From: Cristatella mucedo
Lineage: Eukaryota; Bryozoa; Phylactolaemata; Cristatellidae
Direction of reading: 5' to 3'
Assembly: GCA_009760855.2 (NCBI GenBank)
Contig: WPIO01000010.1
Location: 8,887,501 to 8,951,500, forward strand
Length of the DNA stretch: 64,000 nt
Below, piece by piece: positions 24,130-36,475 of this stretch. A program made the translations under genes and the position numbers. The notes below the pieces were generated by a model, which worked only from the letters and a program-made list of their open reading frames with translations, had not been told where the DNA came from and did no database searches. Within the stretch, counting starts at the first letter, position 1. Every line of letters begins with the position of its first letter.

Positions 24130-25965
24130 TCAGGAACCGCTAGTAATATCTCGGCTGATATTATATGATTGATGCAGAACCCTTAAGGTTCAATAACTTA
24201 GCAAAAGTACCACTTTCCACGACCTTCAGAAGTATCTACACGCAGGCTTTTTCTCGCAATTTCCTTGGAAAAGAGAGAGCAAAAAGCTGAACAGTTTAGA
24301 ACTTTTTTTAAACACTTGCGCTTTGAAATATTAAAAATTACTGAGTACCGCAATGCTTTCGTCCACAGAATTAAGCTCCGTAAAAAAGCTTTGTCATAAG
24401 TGGGGAGCTATCCTTTAGGTTACGGTTTTAGTGCATTGAAATTATAGCACACACTTAATTCATCAAAAAAACAGAATTTACCAAATTTACTTAGCAAATC
24501 TTTAACCTTTTTTCAGTTGATTTTTCATTCTTCAAAATGTGTATCTCATTATTTAACGATTTTATCTTGCACCGTGTTCATGGCTTAAGCTCCGTGTAAT
24601 CTCGACAGCAGCAGGTTTAGCTAATCACAGGTTTGATATACTGTAGATAATTACAGAATACATATACACGTCTTAAACTACACTAAAGCTTGTTCACTAA
24701 GGATAATGTTACAGTAGAGACGCATACGCGTATGTTGCACATATTCAGCTTCAGTGTCTTTTCGCCAGGACGCGGTTTCCATTAAAACGTATCTCGCGAA
24801 ATAATATACTAAAGAAATATAGGTAAGAATGGCTGTTAAGAAAATAGCGGGGTAATTAGATTTTAAGGGGATTGTAATGACAGTCTGCAAGAAATAAGAT
24901 GTCCTCGTGTATCGATATTTGAAAGTGAGTGATACTGTGTAGGGCTCACATCTACCAACAGCAACGCCTTGGCTGAACTGGCTGAACTAATGTGATCAAG
25001 TCAGCATGCCGAACTAGTGTAACTAAAAGGCACGGGGCATGTAGACTTTATTCTGAACACAGCTCACATACGTTTGTAGTATCCCACTCCTCTAATTGAA
25101 CGGTGACTTCTTTTGCAATCAGAGTATCAAAAAGAGACTACTCAATGCTCAATTTACTAAATTTTGAACGATTTAAAAACCCTTACCAGGGCAGACCCAT
25201 TTTGCGTCGAGCACTCGGTTGGTACGCAGTGGCAAATGTTTGACAATAAAGGCTACACGCCGAGCAAGTTCCATTGCCGTGCCCAAAACGTGGCAGGATA
25301 TGAGTGCTGAGCAGTGGGCACGTGCCAGAAACGCTACCAGCAGGTTGGAACGTTGCGATACGCATTTTAATCTCTCAACGTACCCGTTTATCAGAATTTG
25401 GTGACCGAATGAACGCTGTTTTAATACCAGCAGAAGAAGCCCTACAAAATGATGGTATGGGATGTACCACAGTGATTCAATCCAAGTGTAAATGGCTGAC
25501 TTAACGAGTGCTGTTTATCAGTTTTCAAGTGAAGGCTTGCTATATGAGAATATTCACATCATATTGATTATCGGCTAAGTGCCGTGTAATTTCTGCTTGT
25601 GGTAATGCCATAGCCACTTTCGTGAAAACCCCAGCGATTACAGCTCAAGTCAATTGAGGGAATCAGCTTACCTTAATCTGAACCAGCAAAAGGACCTTAG
25701 CAGCTCAACAGAGTTACTTGTCATAGCAGGGAAAACATGGCATTCATTATCAAGTTGCAGAGAACCATGCCGTTGGTCTATGACCCGGTGAACAACGTTT
25801 ATTTAAAGTTAAATTGTGCATTACTAATAAGCAAGGCCAGAATCTTGCAATCCATCGAGATAGCTGTATTTTATTACCAGTAAGATTATTTGGAAATGTT
25901 TGCCACTTATTTTCTGAAGATTGAGAAGACGCACATGCAAATCACTTTTGGAGAACTTCAGTTCT
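24130..25965 (+). repeat. Old direct duplication, copy 1 (partner at 44.1-46.1 kb)
   Basis: Colinear, same-orientation matches anchor it to the other copy. 24132-24250 pairs with 44081-44200, 25020-25540 with 45180-45690 and 25860-25960 with 46040-46130. Identity is moderate by eye. The stretch in between was not aligned. It could be a segmental duplication or two copies of an undescribed interspersed repeat. Confidence 0.6.
25187..25365 (-). other. Candidate 5' exon for gene A (phase-compatible, weak)
   Basis: On the minus strand an ATG opens 59 codons plus two bases, ending at CCCTG|GTAAGG. Those two bases would complete a Trp codon with the first base of gene A exon 1, so the phase fits. 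Against it: no hydrophobic leader, no family similarity, and the homologous block at 45351-45543 keeps ATG and donor but not the reading frame. Confidence 0.15.
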
Positions 25966-26399
25966 AGATACCACCAATTTATGTCTGTCTCTCACATCTC
26001 GAAGCTTGAATGTATAAGCAAGCCCTGTGATGATGAAAATGATACCCTGTTTCTTGTTAGACTAAGTGAAGCTAGTGATTATTTAATAAGAAATGACGTG
26101 TAGGTAATTCGGCCACGACTAGATTATGACACTATAATAGTCACTAACACCTCATAAGATGAAGTCACACTGACTTTATGCTATACGTCAGTGCTATTTG
26201 TCAGCGCTATATATTTATTGAGGTTGATGGATGATTCAATGCTATGAGTAAAATTGTTTCCCTTTGGTCAAATCTGCCTAGAATTCCTTCGAGTCTACAC
26301 ATGAAGTTTAAAAAAACAAGGGATTATTTTTTCACTCCATAACTAAAGCCCTGTCAGTCAGACCCAAAATAAATTTATAGGATGGTAAACCATTTTCTG
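25966..26399. other. Unassigned sequence
   Basis: AT-rich, no supported feature between the duplicated block and the start of the family 2 LINE. Confidence 0.4.
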
Positions 26400-27117
26400 G
26401 CCGATGGTGAAAGGTCTCACTGCCCAGATATGAACGGGTAGGGCAAAGGATTTTCAGCCTTCTTCGCTAAAAAGAGTGTGCACATCAGTGCCTCCATAAA
26501 GCCCTCTCCGATTAAAGCTGAATCGCAAATTTTGACCTTCCTTAAAAGACCTTCAGAGGTTTTTTGCATGCAGCGTAGCAACCTTAATAAGGTTCAGTAA
26601 ACAGAGCTCGTCTCTTGAAGACCCTAAAACATCGTATATATGGTCTTCAATGACAGACCAACTTAGCTTAGCCGTAACCATGGTTTTTTATGCTTCTTTG
26701 GAAATAGCAGGGCTCTACTCAAGTCTTTGAAATCGGCAATTGTTAGACCCATACTTAAAAAGCCTGGATTAGATGCAGAAGTCCTTGCGAACTATCGCTC
26801 AGTTGTTTCACTTTTTCCTTTTATTGTCAAAGATACTTAACAATTGTTGCTAAGCAGCTGGTAGCACAGATTAAAATAAAAATGAAATTTCAGAAAAGTT
26901 TTAATCAAGGTTCAGGCGGCAGAGGTTATCTACAACTGCTCTTCTCCGTATAACCAATAAAATTCTATGCAGCAACGATGAAGGGAATGCCACTGCCCTA
27001 GCACTGCTAGATCAGCTGACTCTGACAGCATTGATCACGATATACCACTTGAATGATTGAAAACAATGATCGATCTGGCAGACGAGGCGTGGATTAAATC
27101 GTAATTGTCCAAGCTCG

Positions 27118-27291
<174 letters not shown>

Positions 27292-27423
27292 TCATTAAAT
27301 TCATATATTAAGAGAACTTCATATCTATTCACGCGCTTTACATATGCCATGGGGCTCGAGCCCACGACCTCGGCCAGACCTTATGGGGCGAGCACCTTAA
27401 CCACTGAGCCAAACCAGTGGGGC
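27292..27423 (-). repeat. tRNA-derived SINE, family A
   Basis: The reverse complement has a tRNA-like head (TGGTTTGGCTCAGTGGTTAAG, box B-like GGGCTCGAGCCC) and the family A tail (GCGTGAATAGATATGAAGTT). It is inserted in the family 2 LINE. Confidence 0.8.
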
Positions 27424-28440
27424 AATCTATGTCGTGTAGGAGTCAGGTCTCATCTAAAAGAACAGTCACCTGTGGAGTCCCTCAAAGATGCGTCCTCCGC
27501 CCTTTGCTTTTCTCTGTGTAAAACGATTCAGGCCAATGGATTAGGATGTTACTTTTATGCTGACGGTAATCAGCTGTATTTATCATTTAAACCGTCTGAA
27601 TCTGCTGCAGTGACTGAAAAACTGAATGATTGCCTTGCAGACAGTTGATAATAGACATCGGCAATTTTCCTCATACTAAACGACGATAGACCATAACTGC
27701 TATTCACAGGACATCCATGCGTTTGGCTGGACTAGAATGCTTTGCTCGTCTACTAGGTTGTGCTTTTGTGCGACCATTACCTTGTGCACGGTATTTAGAT
27801 GTCACCTTCGACAGCTGCCTAAATCTTGAAAGCTTAGTTAGGGAGACTGCTTCCACAGCCAAAAATAACGCCCGATTCCTGTAGAATGTTAGACAATGTC
27901 TTTTACAGTCGCTTGCAAACATTTTAATTAGCTCATGGTTCTGTATTGGGCATGTTTATATTATTCTCTTGTGGCTGGGCTCCAGAAAAAGCCACTAGGC
28001 CACTGCCGCTGGAAATAAATATGGCTGCAAGGCAAGTTTAAAAATCCACAGGTTTGACCATGTGTCTTCTTTGGTGAAAGAGCTAAGATCAACGGATGCA
28101 GAGGAAAAAGTCTTACACTGACTCTCAAGGCTCGCCAGAGCTTGACTTCTCCATACCTAGCTGAACTGCTGCACCGATTTCAGCCTCCTCATGCCATCAG
28201 GTCCTATATGGACACTAAACGGACTGTCTAATTCCTCCGTTTAAATGAAATTGGCGACAGAAGCTTTAGCTCTGCAGATAATCGACTGTGGAACTCACTT
28301 CCACGATTCTCGTGCAATGACAACTATTCTCCTGCTGCCGGCTACGGCACATCCTTTCCAGCTATCCTGAGCTGCAACTGTCATGCTGCTCATTACCTCA
28401 ACTGCTATCCTGTCTCTGCTATGCTTCCCATTTTTATAAA

Positions 28441-31400
28441 AAATAATAATATTAATGCACTTGATAAAGCGCCCTCATAGAACTCAATCTCTCTCTAGGC
28501 GCTTTACACTTGCTGCAAAGGGAAACACGATTGCAAGAATCACGATGCACAGAGTCAGCATGCAAACGTAGTTAGTGGCAGCATGCGCAGTGTCAGCATG
28601 CATAAGCCCATGAAGGATGAATCACAGGGACCCATTAAATGCTGTCCTAAATATGTGTGTCTTTAGGTTCTTTTTTAATGTGGTCAACTCAGCCGATGCT
28701 CCAACGCAAGTCGGGAGGGAGTTTGAGGCTTTGGGAGCATACGAACTTAATGCCCGGTCTCCAAAGGATTTGAGGTTTGAACGAGGTATTTGTAGACTGT
28801 TGGATTCTGAAAAGCGGATGGTACGATGCTTGGCCTGGTGAAGGAGTAGATCTGAGAGATAGCCTGGAGCCAAAGAATGAAGTAACTTAAAAGTGACCGA
28901 CCAAACCTTGAAGTCGATCCGTTGCTTGACTGGTAGCCAGTGCAGGTCGGCGAGAAGTGGTGTGATGTGGCAACTGTGAAGCTCACGACAGACAAGCCTA
29001 GCTGTGGAGTTTTGCACCAGCTGCAATCGCCTGATCGCACATGCTGGTAGGCCAGTAAGCAGTGAGTTGCAGAAGTCGAGACGGGATGTCACGAATGCAT
29101 GGACCAACTTGGACGTGGTATCCTTATCTAAACAAGCCCGAATTTTAGCAATGTTATGAAGCTGAAAATAGGCAGATTTGACTGTGGAGCTGATTTGGTC
29201 GTCTAACGAGAAGTCACTTTGGAACACGACACCTGGATTTAGATTTGATTCAACAGGAGATATGCTGGAAGAGCCAATTTTGAGCGTCAGCCTTTCCATT
29301 TTCTGAATCACACTGGGTTTGCCCATAACTAGTAAGTTAGTTTCATCATCGTTTAGTTCAAGAAAATTTGCTGCCATCCATGTGGGGATGTCATCAATAC
29401 GAGCAGCAAGTGAGTTGAGAGAATTCAAGATGCTCGAAGGATGGGAGGGATCAAAGGTAAAAGCGAAGGTACAACTGAGTGTCATCTGCATATAATTGAA
29501 AGCCTTGATTGTGCTTAGCAATCACATCAGCAAGAGGGAGATTATAAATCGTGAAAAGAACCGGACCTAGATCGGAGCCCTGAGATAACCCATATTTCAG
29601 AGCTACCTAGGATGATATTTGTCGATTCACGTCAATACTCCGGAGCCTCCAATTGAGATACGATCTGAACCATTGTAGAGCAATGCCAGTGATGCCCAGT
29701 CAAGATGAGAGCCACCCTAGAAGAACTTTGAGATCGATAGTATCAAAAGCTTCCGAAAGATCGAGCGAAACAGCAGAGACAACCTACCTGCGTCTGCATT
29801 CCTAAATAGGTCGTTGTACATTCTAAGCAATGCTGACTCTGTGGAGTGATTGGCTCTAAAGCCAGACTAGAACTTACTATCAAGGTGTGAGGTTTCAATA
29901 AATGAGTTCAGCTGGTCTGCCACGACCCGTTCCAGTGTCTTTGATAGGAATGGTTGAGGAAAGACTGGGTGGTAGTTGCTCAAGTTCTCTTGGTCCAGTG
30001 TCGCTTTCTTGAGAAGTGACCTGACTACAGCATTTTTGAAAGATGCCGGGACATGACCTGAGGCTAATGACACATTAATGATGTTAGTTATGCATGGCAG
30101 CAGCAGATCAATGCGGTGTAGGAACGGGACAGTGGGAATAGGGTCCAGAGAACTTGTTATCTTCTTTGATTGGGATACGAACTTCAGGACGAGATCACTA
30201 GTAACATGCATAAATGTAGACATTGAGGAGCAGCCAGGAATCGGTAACAGCATTCTAGGGGGGTGTAGTCATGGCAGGGATGGATTCCCTGATCTTGTCT
30301 ATCTTCTGCACAAAGAATCGAGAGAAGCGATCGGCTAGATGATCACAAGGATCATCAGGTAAGGAGCTAATTTGGGAGCGGTTGAGGAGATGGTTGATCG
30401 TCGACATCAGCAATTTTGGATTTTGCATCTGTGATTCAACAATATTTTTTATAGAAGATAGACTTGGCTTAAGCTAGGATCGATTGGTACGACCTACAGT
30501 AGTCTTCATATGCCTGTCGATGGACAGTCAGTCCTGATCTTTTGTATGCTTTCAAGTTTGTGCTTAGTAGACCTGGCTAGGTAAATTTCTGTGGTAAACC
30601 ATAGGTCGTCTGGGCGAGGGCGCACAGTGCGCGTTGTCAGAGGTGCAAACTCGTCGAGCCTGTCAGCTAGTGTCGTGTTGTAGCTATCTACCAATGATGA
30701 CAGATCGGAGGGAGGACTGAGCAGCAGAGGCAAAGCAGATATTCCTGCCCGGACAGCATCGATGTCAAGGGTCTCGAGGTTTCGCGATTCACAGGTTATT
30801 TTAGAGGAGGAATCGGGCGCACACTGTAGATTGAATGAGATCTGCATGTGGTCAGATTAGCAGGATTTGGTAATAATTGGTGATGACAAAGTGCAGTTGT
30901 ATGAGAAAATCTGGTCGAGTGTATGACCTTTGATGTGAGTAGGGCCATGCACACGAGCCACAAGAGACAATGAGTCAGTCAATGCACAAAATTCAGTGCT
31001 GAAGGTGTCCGATAAGTTATCAAAGTGAACGTTGAAATCCCCCATAGCGAGTAAGGATCGATTTCTTCCACACAGAATAAAAACGAGATCGGATAAATCT
31101 GAGATAAAGGAGGATTTGGTACCTGGTGGGCGATAGAGTAGTGCCACTATAGGTAGCTTGTTTTCGGGTGAGACCAAGAAAATTGATTCAAAAGATTTCT
31201 TCGAGGGTACTGCAAATGGCTGGAAGTTGAATTTTGAGCGCACGATAACAGCGACTCCACCTCCAGTTTTGATTGATCTAGGCGTGAGAAAGAATGACAA
31301 ACCTGTTTAAGTAGCTCTTTAATTGTCGGGCAGTTTATCGATTTTAGCCAAGCTTCTGTTAGGGCGAGCAGGTCGATACCACTTTCAGAAATAAGGTCGC

Positions 31401-31550
31401 TTATTACGAGAGGTTTATTGCACATTGAACGAGGATTCCGAAGGCAAGTGCTAAGTCTGGCCGATGGAGTTAGAACAGGCCTAATAACCACTAAGTTAGA
31501 GAGATTCGCAGTGACACATGTGGGGGAACGTGCTGAGCGGTTCGAGACTA
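28441..31550 (-). repeat. Near full-length family 1 LINE (endonuclease + RT), broken frames
   Basis: On the minus strand, an APE-type endonuclease region opens with LRNPRSMCNKP and LLALTEAWL. It contains GDFNVHFD and HTLDQIF (31440-30860). A linker follows (30847-30506), then RT (30253-28622) with VVRSLLKKATLD, LSKTLERVVADQL and the C-terminal half. The 3' UTR and structured tail end at 28441. Frameshifts and stops split it, including one right after YADDTQLY. From about 29217 down it is almost identical to the LINE at 21842-22478. It sits inside a family 2 LINE. Confidence 0.85.
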
Positions 31551-31732
31551 TGCTGTGTTGCATGAGATGAAGTCTGTTGGCTACCAAATGCGTTTCAAAA
31601 GCCGCTTGAGCTGTGAGCGTGCTATACAAAACTCTCACTTTTTAACATCCACATAGTCTTTGTGGCTCTATGGAGTTACAGACTGAGATAAGTTACAATA
31701 CATTACAATACATTACAATACATTACCTAGAA
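31551..31732 (+). repeat. Family 2 LINE 3' end, resumed after nested insertion
   Basis: Continues the family 2 copy that stops at 28440: GAAGTCTGTTGGCTACC, AGCCGCTTGAGCTGTGAG, CATAGTCTTTGTGGCTC, ending in a repeated (ATTACAATAC)n tail. The order matches the uninterrupted copy at 33740-33931. Confidence 0.75.
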
Positions 31733-32989
31733 AGACCATCGATGCTCCGTACTTAAAATTACTGGCGTAACAACCTTAAATATTTTTGGGCTGGCCTAGC
31801 CTAACGCACAAGTTGTTAGACCTCAACCTCAAAATGGGTCCATTTCGCCTAGCTCTCATGACGTCCGCTCGCAATCTCGTAAATTAGCCAACTTATTGGA
31901 TACATACATTGATCCCGCGGTCAAGCCTGCCTAATTTCAGCAGGAGAGAATTTTCCAAGTCAGTGCCAGCATTACAAGAGAGCGACCGTCACGCTCGGTT
32001 AAGTGCTTGCGAGATCACAACCGACTTATCATAGTTCTCTTTATCAAGGACACCGCCCGTCTAGTTGTGTGATCCTGAAGCATTATGTGTCGTTAAGCAT
32101 TAATATATTTTCTCTTGCAGAGGGTTTAAATATGTCTTGATATAAGTTTGATTCACATTGGGCGCTATACAGATGAAAAATTAATATTGCGATGCAATAC
32201 TCGAGGTCCCACGTGCATTAAGCCAATCACAGGTTGCTAGGGACTCGTCGAGGGATCACTCCGGGATTTCCCTATGTGTCTGACCCTCCGGTCCTGGAGC
32301 GGATATGCTCACTCGGCTCCAGCCTCGCAGCTGGCCTAATCATGAAGGCCTCTCAACATTATGCAGCTATCACCCAATTTAGTCACTCACACAGTGGGCT
32401 AAGATTATGCTCCCGGAACGTAAGAAAACTAAAGCCTACTACTTTAAAACTCTAAGCTTATTACTCAGTAGATCGTTATATTTCGATAGCTCAATCGGTA
32501 GAGCACTCGATCGGTATCCGACGAGTTTCAGAATATTTTCCTAGGCTAGAGTAAATATTTTTTCGCTGCTCAGTCCTGTGGCACAAATATTTTGCCTGAA
32601 CGGTATTTTAAGTGTTTTCCCCATATGCGGAATTCTGTCTTAATTAGATGACTCGGGAAGCATGTCTTTTTATAAGCCACCGGAATCAGTTGCACCGACT
32701 GATACACCGAGTGCCTGAATGTCAGACAAACGATCCTGAATGTCAGACAATATATTACGCCTGGACAATAAAGACGCCAAACTCCCCATCATATGCCACA
32801 CAAGCAAGCAGCTGATAGAGGATACATTGCACTTCCTATTAGAGATGCTGTAGTCCTACCGTCATTGTGTGGTCGGAATTCATGTGTACTCTCTGATAAC
32901 TGCATTCAACGTGAAAGCTACGTTAAGAAGATCGCTTCCGCCGCCAGTCATTGCGTTTGATCCATATAAGAGATTAGCGACTTAATACA
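31733..32989. other. Unassigned sequence with a tRNA-like half
   Basis: At 32480-32526 the sequence ATAGCTCAATCGGTAGAGCA resembles a tRNA D-arm (box A), followed by an anticodon-arm-like stem. No T-arm or box B follows, so it is a SINE relic or pseudo-tRNA. Nothing else is supported. Confidence 0.4.
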
Positions 32990-33931
32990 GCGATTCTCTG
33001 GCCTAAAATCTAACAAGCTCACTGATTCTGCTAAGGCTTGACTACGGCACGACCAACTTTGAGGTGCCTAGCAATTACGTAACTGCAGTTGGTTATTAAT
33101 TTAACTAGCTCCTCAGTTCTCCCTCGGCTTGATTATTGTAATTTCCTTTTGGCTCGGCTACCAAAGAAAGCAACGAGGCCACTGCAACTGACTATGAATA
33201 TGGCTTCAAGGCTAGTCTTCAAGTCCCAGAGGTTTGAGCCTGTCTCTTTTTACTAAGAAAGCTAGGATGAATGCTGGTAGAGCAAGTCTGCTGGCTACCG
33301 AATGCGTACCGAAAGCCGCTTAGGCTGGGAGTGCGCTATAAAAAACTCTCCTGCTTAACACCCACATGGTCTTTACGATTTTGTGGAGTTACAGACGGAG
33401 ATACATTACATTACATTACATTACATTCCATTACATTACAGAGCAAAGTTCTCAAGCTACCACACAGGCCCCCCACGACTTGGCTCCTTCGTACCTAGCT
33501 GAACTGCAGCACCAGTTTCAGCCTGTTCGCGCTCTCAGATCTGTGTGTACAATAAATTAGCTGTTCTATTCCTCCGCTTAAAGACCGTTGGCGACAGAAG
33601 CTTTAATTCTGCAGGTCCTAGACTGTGGGACTCGCTTCCACAACTCTTACGCAACGACAACTACTCTCCTGCTGCCGACTATGGCTCATCCTTTTCAGCG
33701 GTCCTGAGCTACTACTTCAAGCTACAATTTCTCTCCTGACTCTGCTATGCTTCCCACTTTCTCATTGCTGCGTGGGACGAAGTCTGTTGGTTACCGAATA
33801 CGTACCGAAAGCCGCTTAGGCTGTGAGTGTGCTATACAAAACTTGTGGGAGTGTGCGAGGACCAGTCCATAACACCCCCATAGTCTTTATGGCTTTGTGG
33901 AGTTACAGACGGAGATACATTACATTAAATT
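32990..33931 (+). repeat. Family 2 LINE, 3' half, with a nested family 2 tail
   Basis: RT C-terminal blocks: PRLDYCNFLLARLPKKATRP, then after a 154 bp insertion APSYLAELQHQFQPVRALRS and GDRSFNSAGPRLWDSLP. The 3' UTR and an (ATTAC)n tail end near 33931. Frames are broken. Confidence 0.8.
33286..33439 (+). repeat. 5'-truncated family 2 LINE tail with 7 bp target duplication
   Basis: The insert starts GTCTGCTGGCTACCG and ends in (ATTAC)n. It is flanked by AGAGCAA at 33279-33285 and 33440-33446. The host element reads through once the insert and one AGAGCAA are removed. Confidence 0.8.
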
Positions 33932-33939
33932 AATGTGCT

Positions 33940-34828
33940 TCCATTGTTGGTCGACAAATCTTAAGGGTTCGCCCACGTGTCTCCTCTGCTGAAGGAACTC
34001 TGATGGCTGCAATTCTGTTTTGGCTTGCCGATCAAAAAAATAAATTCACTCATTAGTTATTAACAGCTAGCGATAAATGTGGCGTAAGGTTAGCAAAAAA
34101 ATTGCAGAGATTGGGCCGACTGTCTTCTACATTGAAGAAACAGGAATCGCAACCGGTCAATAAAAAAAAGTTTGAGCTTATTTGACTGCCTCTTTTGTAA
34201 AGCGGAAGAAGAGCCTTTACGGCTATCATATGAAATCGTAGGATAAACGATCGCCCACCTCTGGATTCAAACCCACGATTTCGAGACCGAGGCCACAAAA
34301 TTCAACCGCATTACTTAGTGGGATATCGCGTCGATCTATAGATATAGGGCCAGATTCTTACTTCGACCCACAGTGCCTGCCATTTCCCGGCTCCTGCATG
34401 CCTAGCTGAACTTTTTTGCATGTCTTAGCCTCCTGATGTCTTCGGGTCTTCGTTGGACGATAAGTTAGCTGTTCCATTCTTATGCTTGTGGAAGCATTGG
34501 AGATTAAAGTCTTTATTCGGGGATTCATTGCTGCGGAACTCACTTCCAGAATTCTTATGTAAAGCTATCTAGTTTTTTTATGCCACCAGCCGCCCGTTAT
34601 TGCTTTGCAAGCGGTCCTCAGCTACTACGTCCATGCTACTCATTTCTTCGACTGCTCTCATACCTCATCTATGCCTCACTATCTCTATATTACGTGAGAG
34701 GAAGTCGGTTGGCTACCAATTGCCTACCTAAAGCTTCTAAGGCTTTGATTAAGCTATGGTAAACTCTCCAGCCTAACACCCACTCATTCCTTGTGGCTTC
34801 GTAGAGTTGCTGATGGATATATAAATTT
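33940..34828 (+). repeat. Degenerate family 2 LINE, 3' half
   Basis: Decayed copies of the same C-terminal blocks (CTGCGGAACTCACTTCC, GTCCTCAGCTACTACGTC) and 3' end (GGTTGGCTACCAATTGCC, CTTGTGGCTTCGTAGAG). A family B SINE interrupts it. Confidence 0.65.
34163..34330 (-). repeat. tRNA-derived SINE, family B
   Basis: The reverse complement has box B-like GGGTTTGAATCC and the family B end CAAAAGAGGCAGTCAAATAAG. Inserted in a family 2 LINE. Confidence 0.7.
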
Positions 34829-34914
34829 TCATCATGATTTCAAGTTTTGGTAATTTTTCGAAGCTCAAAATGGCATGATCTGTGACCTAGGCATTACAAA
34901 TTTAAATGATCTAT

Positions 34915-36290
34915 AATAATAATCATAAATTTATAAAGTGGCCTGAGAGAACTTAATCTTTTTCTAGGCACTTTACATTTGCTGCACAAGAAGCATGATC
35001 GAATGATTAATGGTAGTCCGCTAAATGTCAACAAGCATAACATAGTTAGAAGTGACACGCGTAAGGGGAGCATGCAAATATGGTTAGTAACAGCAAGCAC
35101 AGTGTCAGCACCCATAAGCAACTCAAGGACGAATTACATGGAACCGCTAAATGTTGTGCTAAGTAGATGAATGTTTAGCTTTTTTAAAGGTCGTCAAGTC
35201 AGAGGATGTTGTAACGCCAGTCAGAAGCAAGTTAAAGGCTCTGGGAGCAGTATAACTAAAGGCACGCTCTCCAAACGTGAGGTTCGTAGGAGGTGAAGGT
35301 AAGCGACTAGCTTCCGAAAAGCGGATGGTATGATACCTACCTACCTACGTACCTAGCTCGGTGGGGGAGTAGATCTGATAGGTAAGCTGGTGCCAAAGAA
35401 TAAAGGGACCTAAAAGTGAGTAAAGAAATTTGAAGTAGATGTGCTACTTGACTGGGAGCCGATGTCATCAATACATGGAGCAAGGATATGTAGAAAATTC
35501 GACCTACTTGAGGATTGGGAGGGATCAAAACAAAAGCACAACTGAGTGCCGTCTAAATAGATGTGAAAGCCCGATGTGACTGGTGATCTAATCGGCGGAG
35601 GAAGACGATGAACTATGGAAAGAACAAAACCGAGCACAAAATCCTGAAGTACCACGTGCTCAAATGGTTTCTTGGGTGATCTCTGTCCATTCACATCAAC
35701 ACTCTGGAGACTCCTACTGAGATATGACCTGAACCATTGAAGTGCAGTGTGAGTGATACTCAAGCAAGATGAGAGGCTAAAGAAGGACTTTATCATATTA
35801 GATCAATAGTATCGAAAGATGCCGAAAGATCCAGCAGAATAAGCTGAGACATTTTAACTACATCTGCATTCCTGAGACGGTCGTTATACACCCTAAGCAA
35901 TGCTGACTCTTGGAATGATTAGCTGTAAACCCAGACTCAAATTTATTGCTAGGTCTGAGGTCTCACTATAAGAGTTCATTTGGTCTTCAACAAATCGTTC
36001 CAGCGTTTTTGATAGAAGCAGAAGGAGGAAAAGAGGCTGAAAGCTACCAAAGCCTTCTTGGTCTAGCATTGCTCTCTTAATTAGTGACCAAACAACAGCT
36101 TTTTTGGAAGGTGCAAGGACATGACCAAAGGCTAAGGAAATATTTATTAGGACGTTGCCATCCTGCTTTCGAAAGGCCACGTATAAGTAGAACCTCAAGT
36201 AAACCAATCGCTCGGGAGTGTTGAATGCTAAAGTTACGACACTTTTTATAGAAAAGCTTATTTCTTGATCGTCTGCGTCCAAACCATAGC
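34915..36290 (-). repeat. Degenerate family 1 LINE
   Basis: The minus strand shows decayed RT blocks: LSKTLERFVEDQMNS (about 35990), ALQWFRSYLSRSLQSVDVNGQ (about 35720) and a YLDGTQLCFCFDPSQSS version of the YADD region. The 3' UTR and tail with (ATT)-like end lie near 34915. Internal deletions and stops are present. Confidence 0.75.
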
Positions 36291-36321
36291 TTGGCAGTTC
36301 TCTGGGATTTATCGGTAAGTG

Positions 36322-36475
36322 CTAGCTCTGGTTTGGTCCAGCGGTTAAGGTGCTAGCCCCCAACCAAGGTCTGGCTGAGGTCGTGGGGTCGAGCCCTGAG
36401 GCATATGTGAAGCGCCTGAATAGAGATTAAGTTCTCTTGGGGCGCTATTCAAATGAGTTATATAAATTATATATA
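36322..36475 (+). repeat. tRNA-derived SINE, family A
   Basis: Head CTGGTTTGGTCCAGCGGTTA, box B-like GGGTCGAGCCC, and tail GCGCCTGAATAGAGATTAAG then TTCTCTTGGGGCGCTATTC, followed by TA-rich sequence. The best-preserved copy, with 63632-63780. Confidence 0.85.

Noticed and set aside
31147-31638. 163-codon minus-strand frame starting at 31638
   Set aside because: Its first part is antisense family 2 LINE sequence and the rest is LINE endonuclease; it spans a nested insertion junction and is not a gene.
32480-32526. tRNA gene
   Set aside because: Only a D-arm and part of an anticodon arm are visible; no T-arm or acceptor pairing.
33400-33436. Short tandem array resembling a CRISPR or satellite
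   Set aside because: It is the (ATTAC)n tail of a family 2 LINE.
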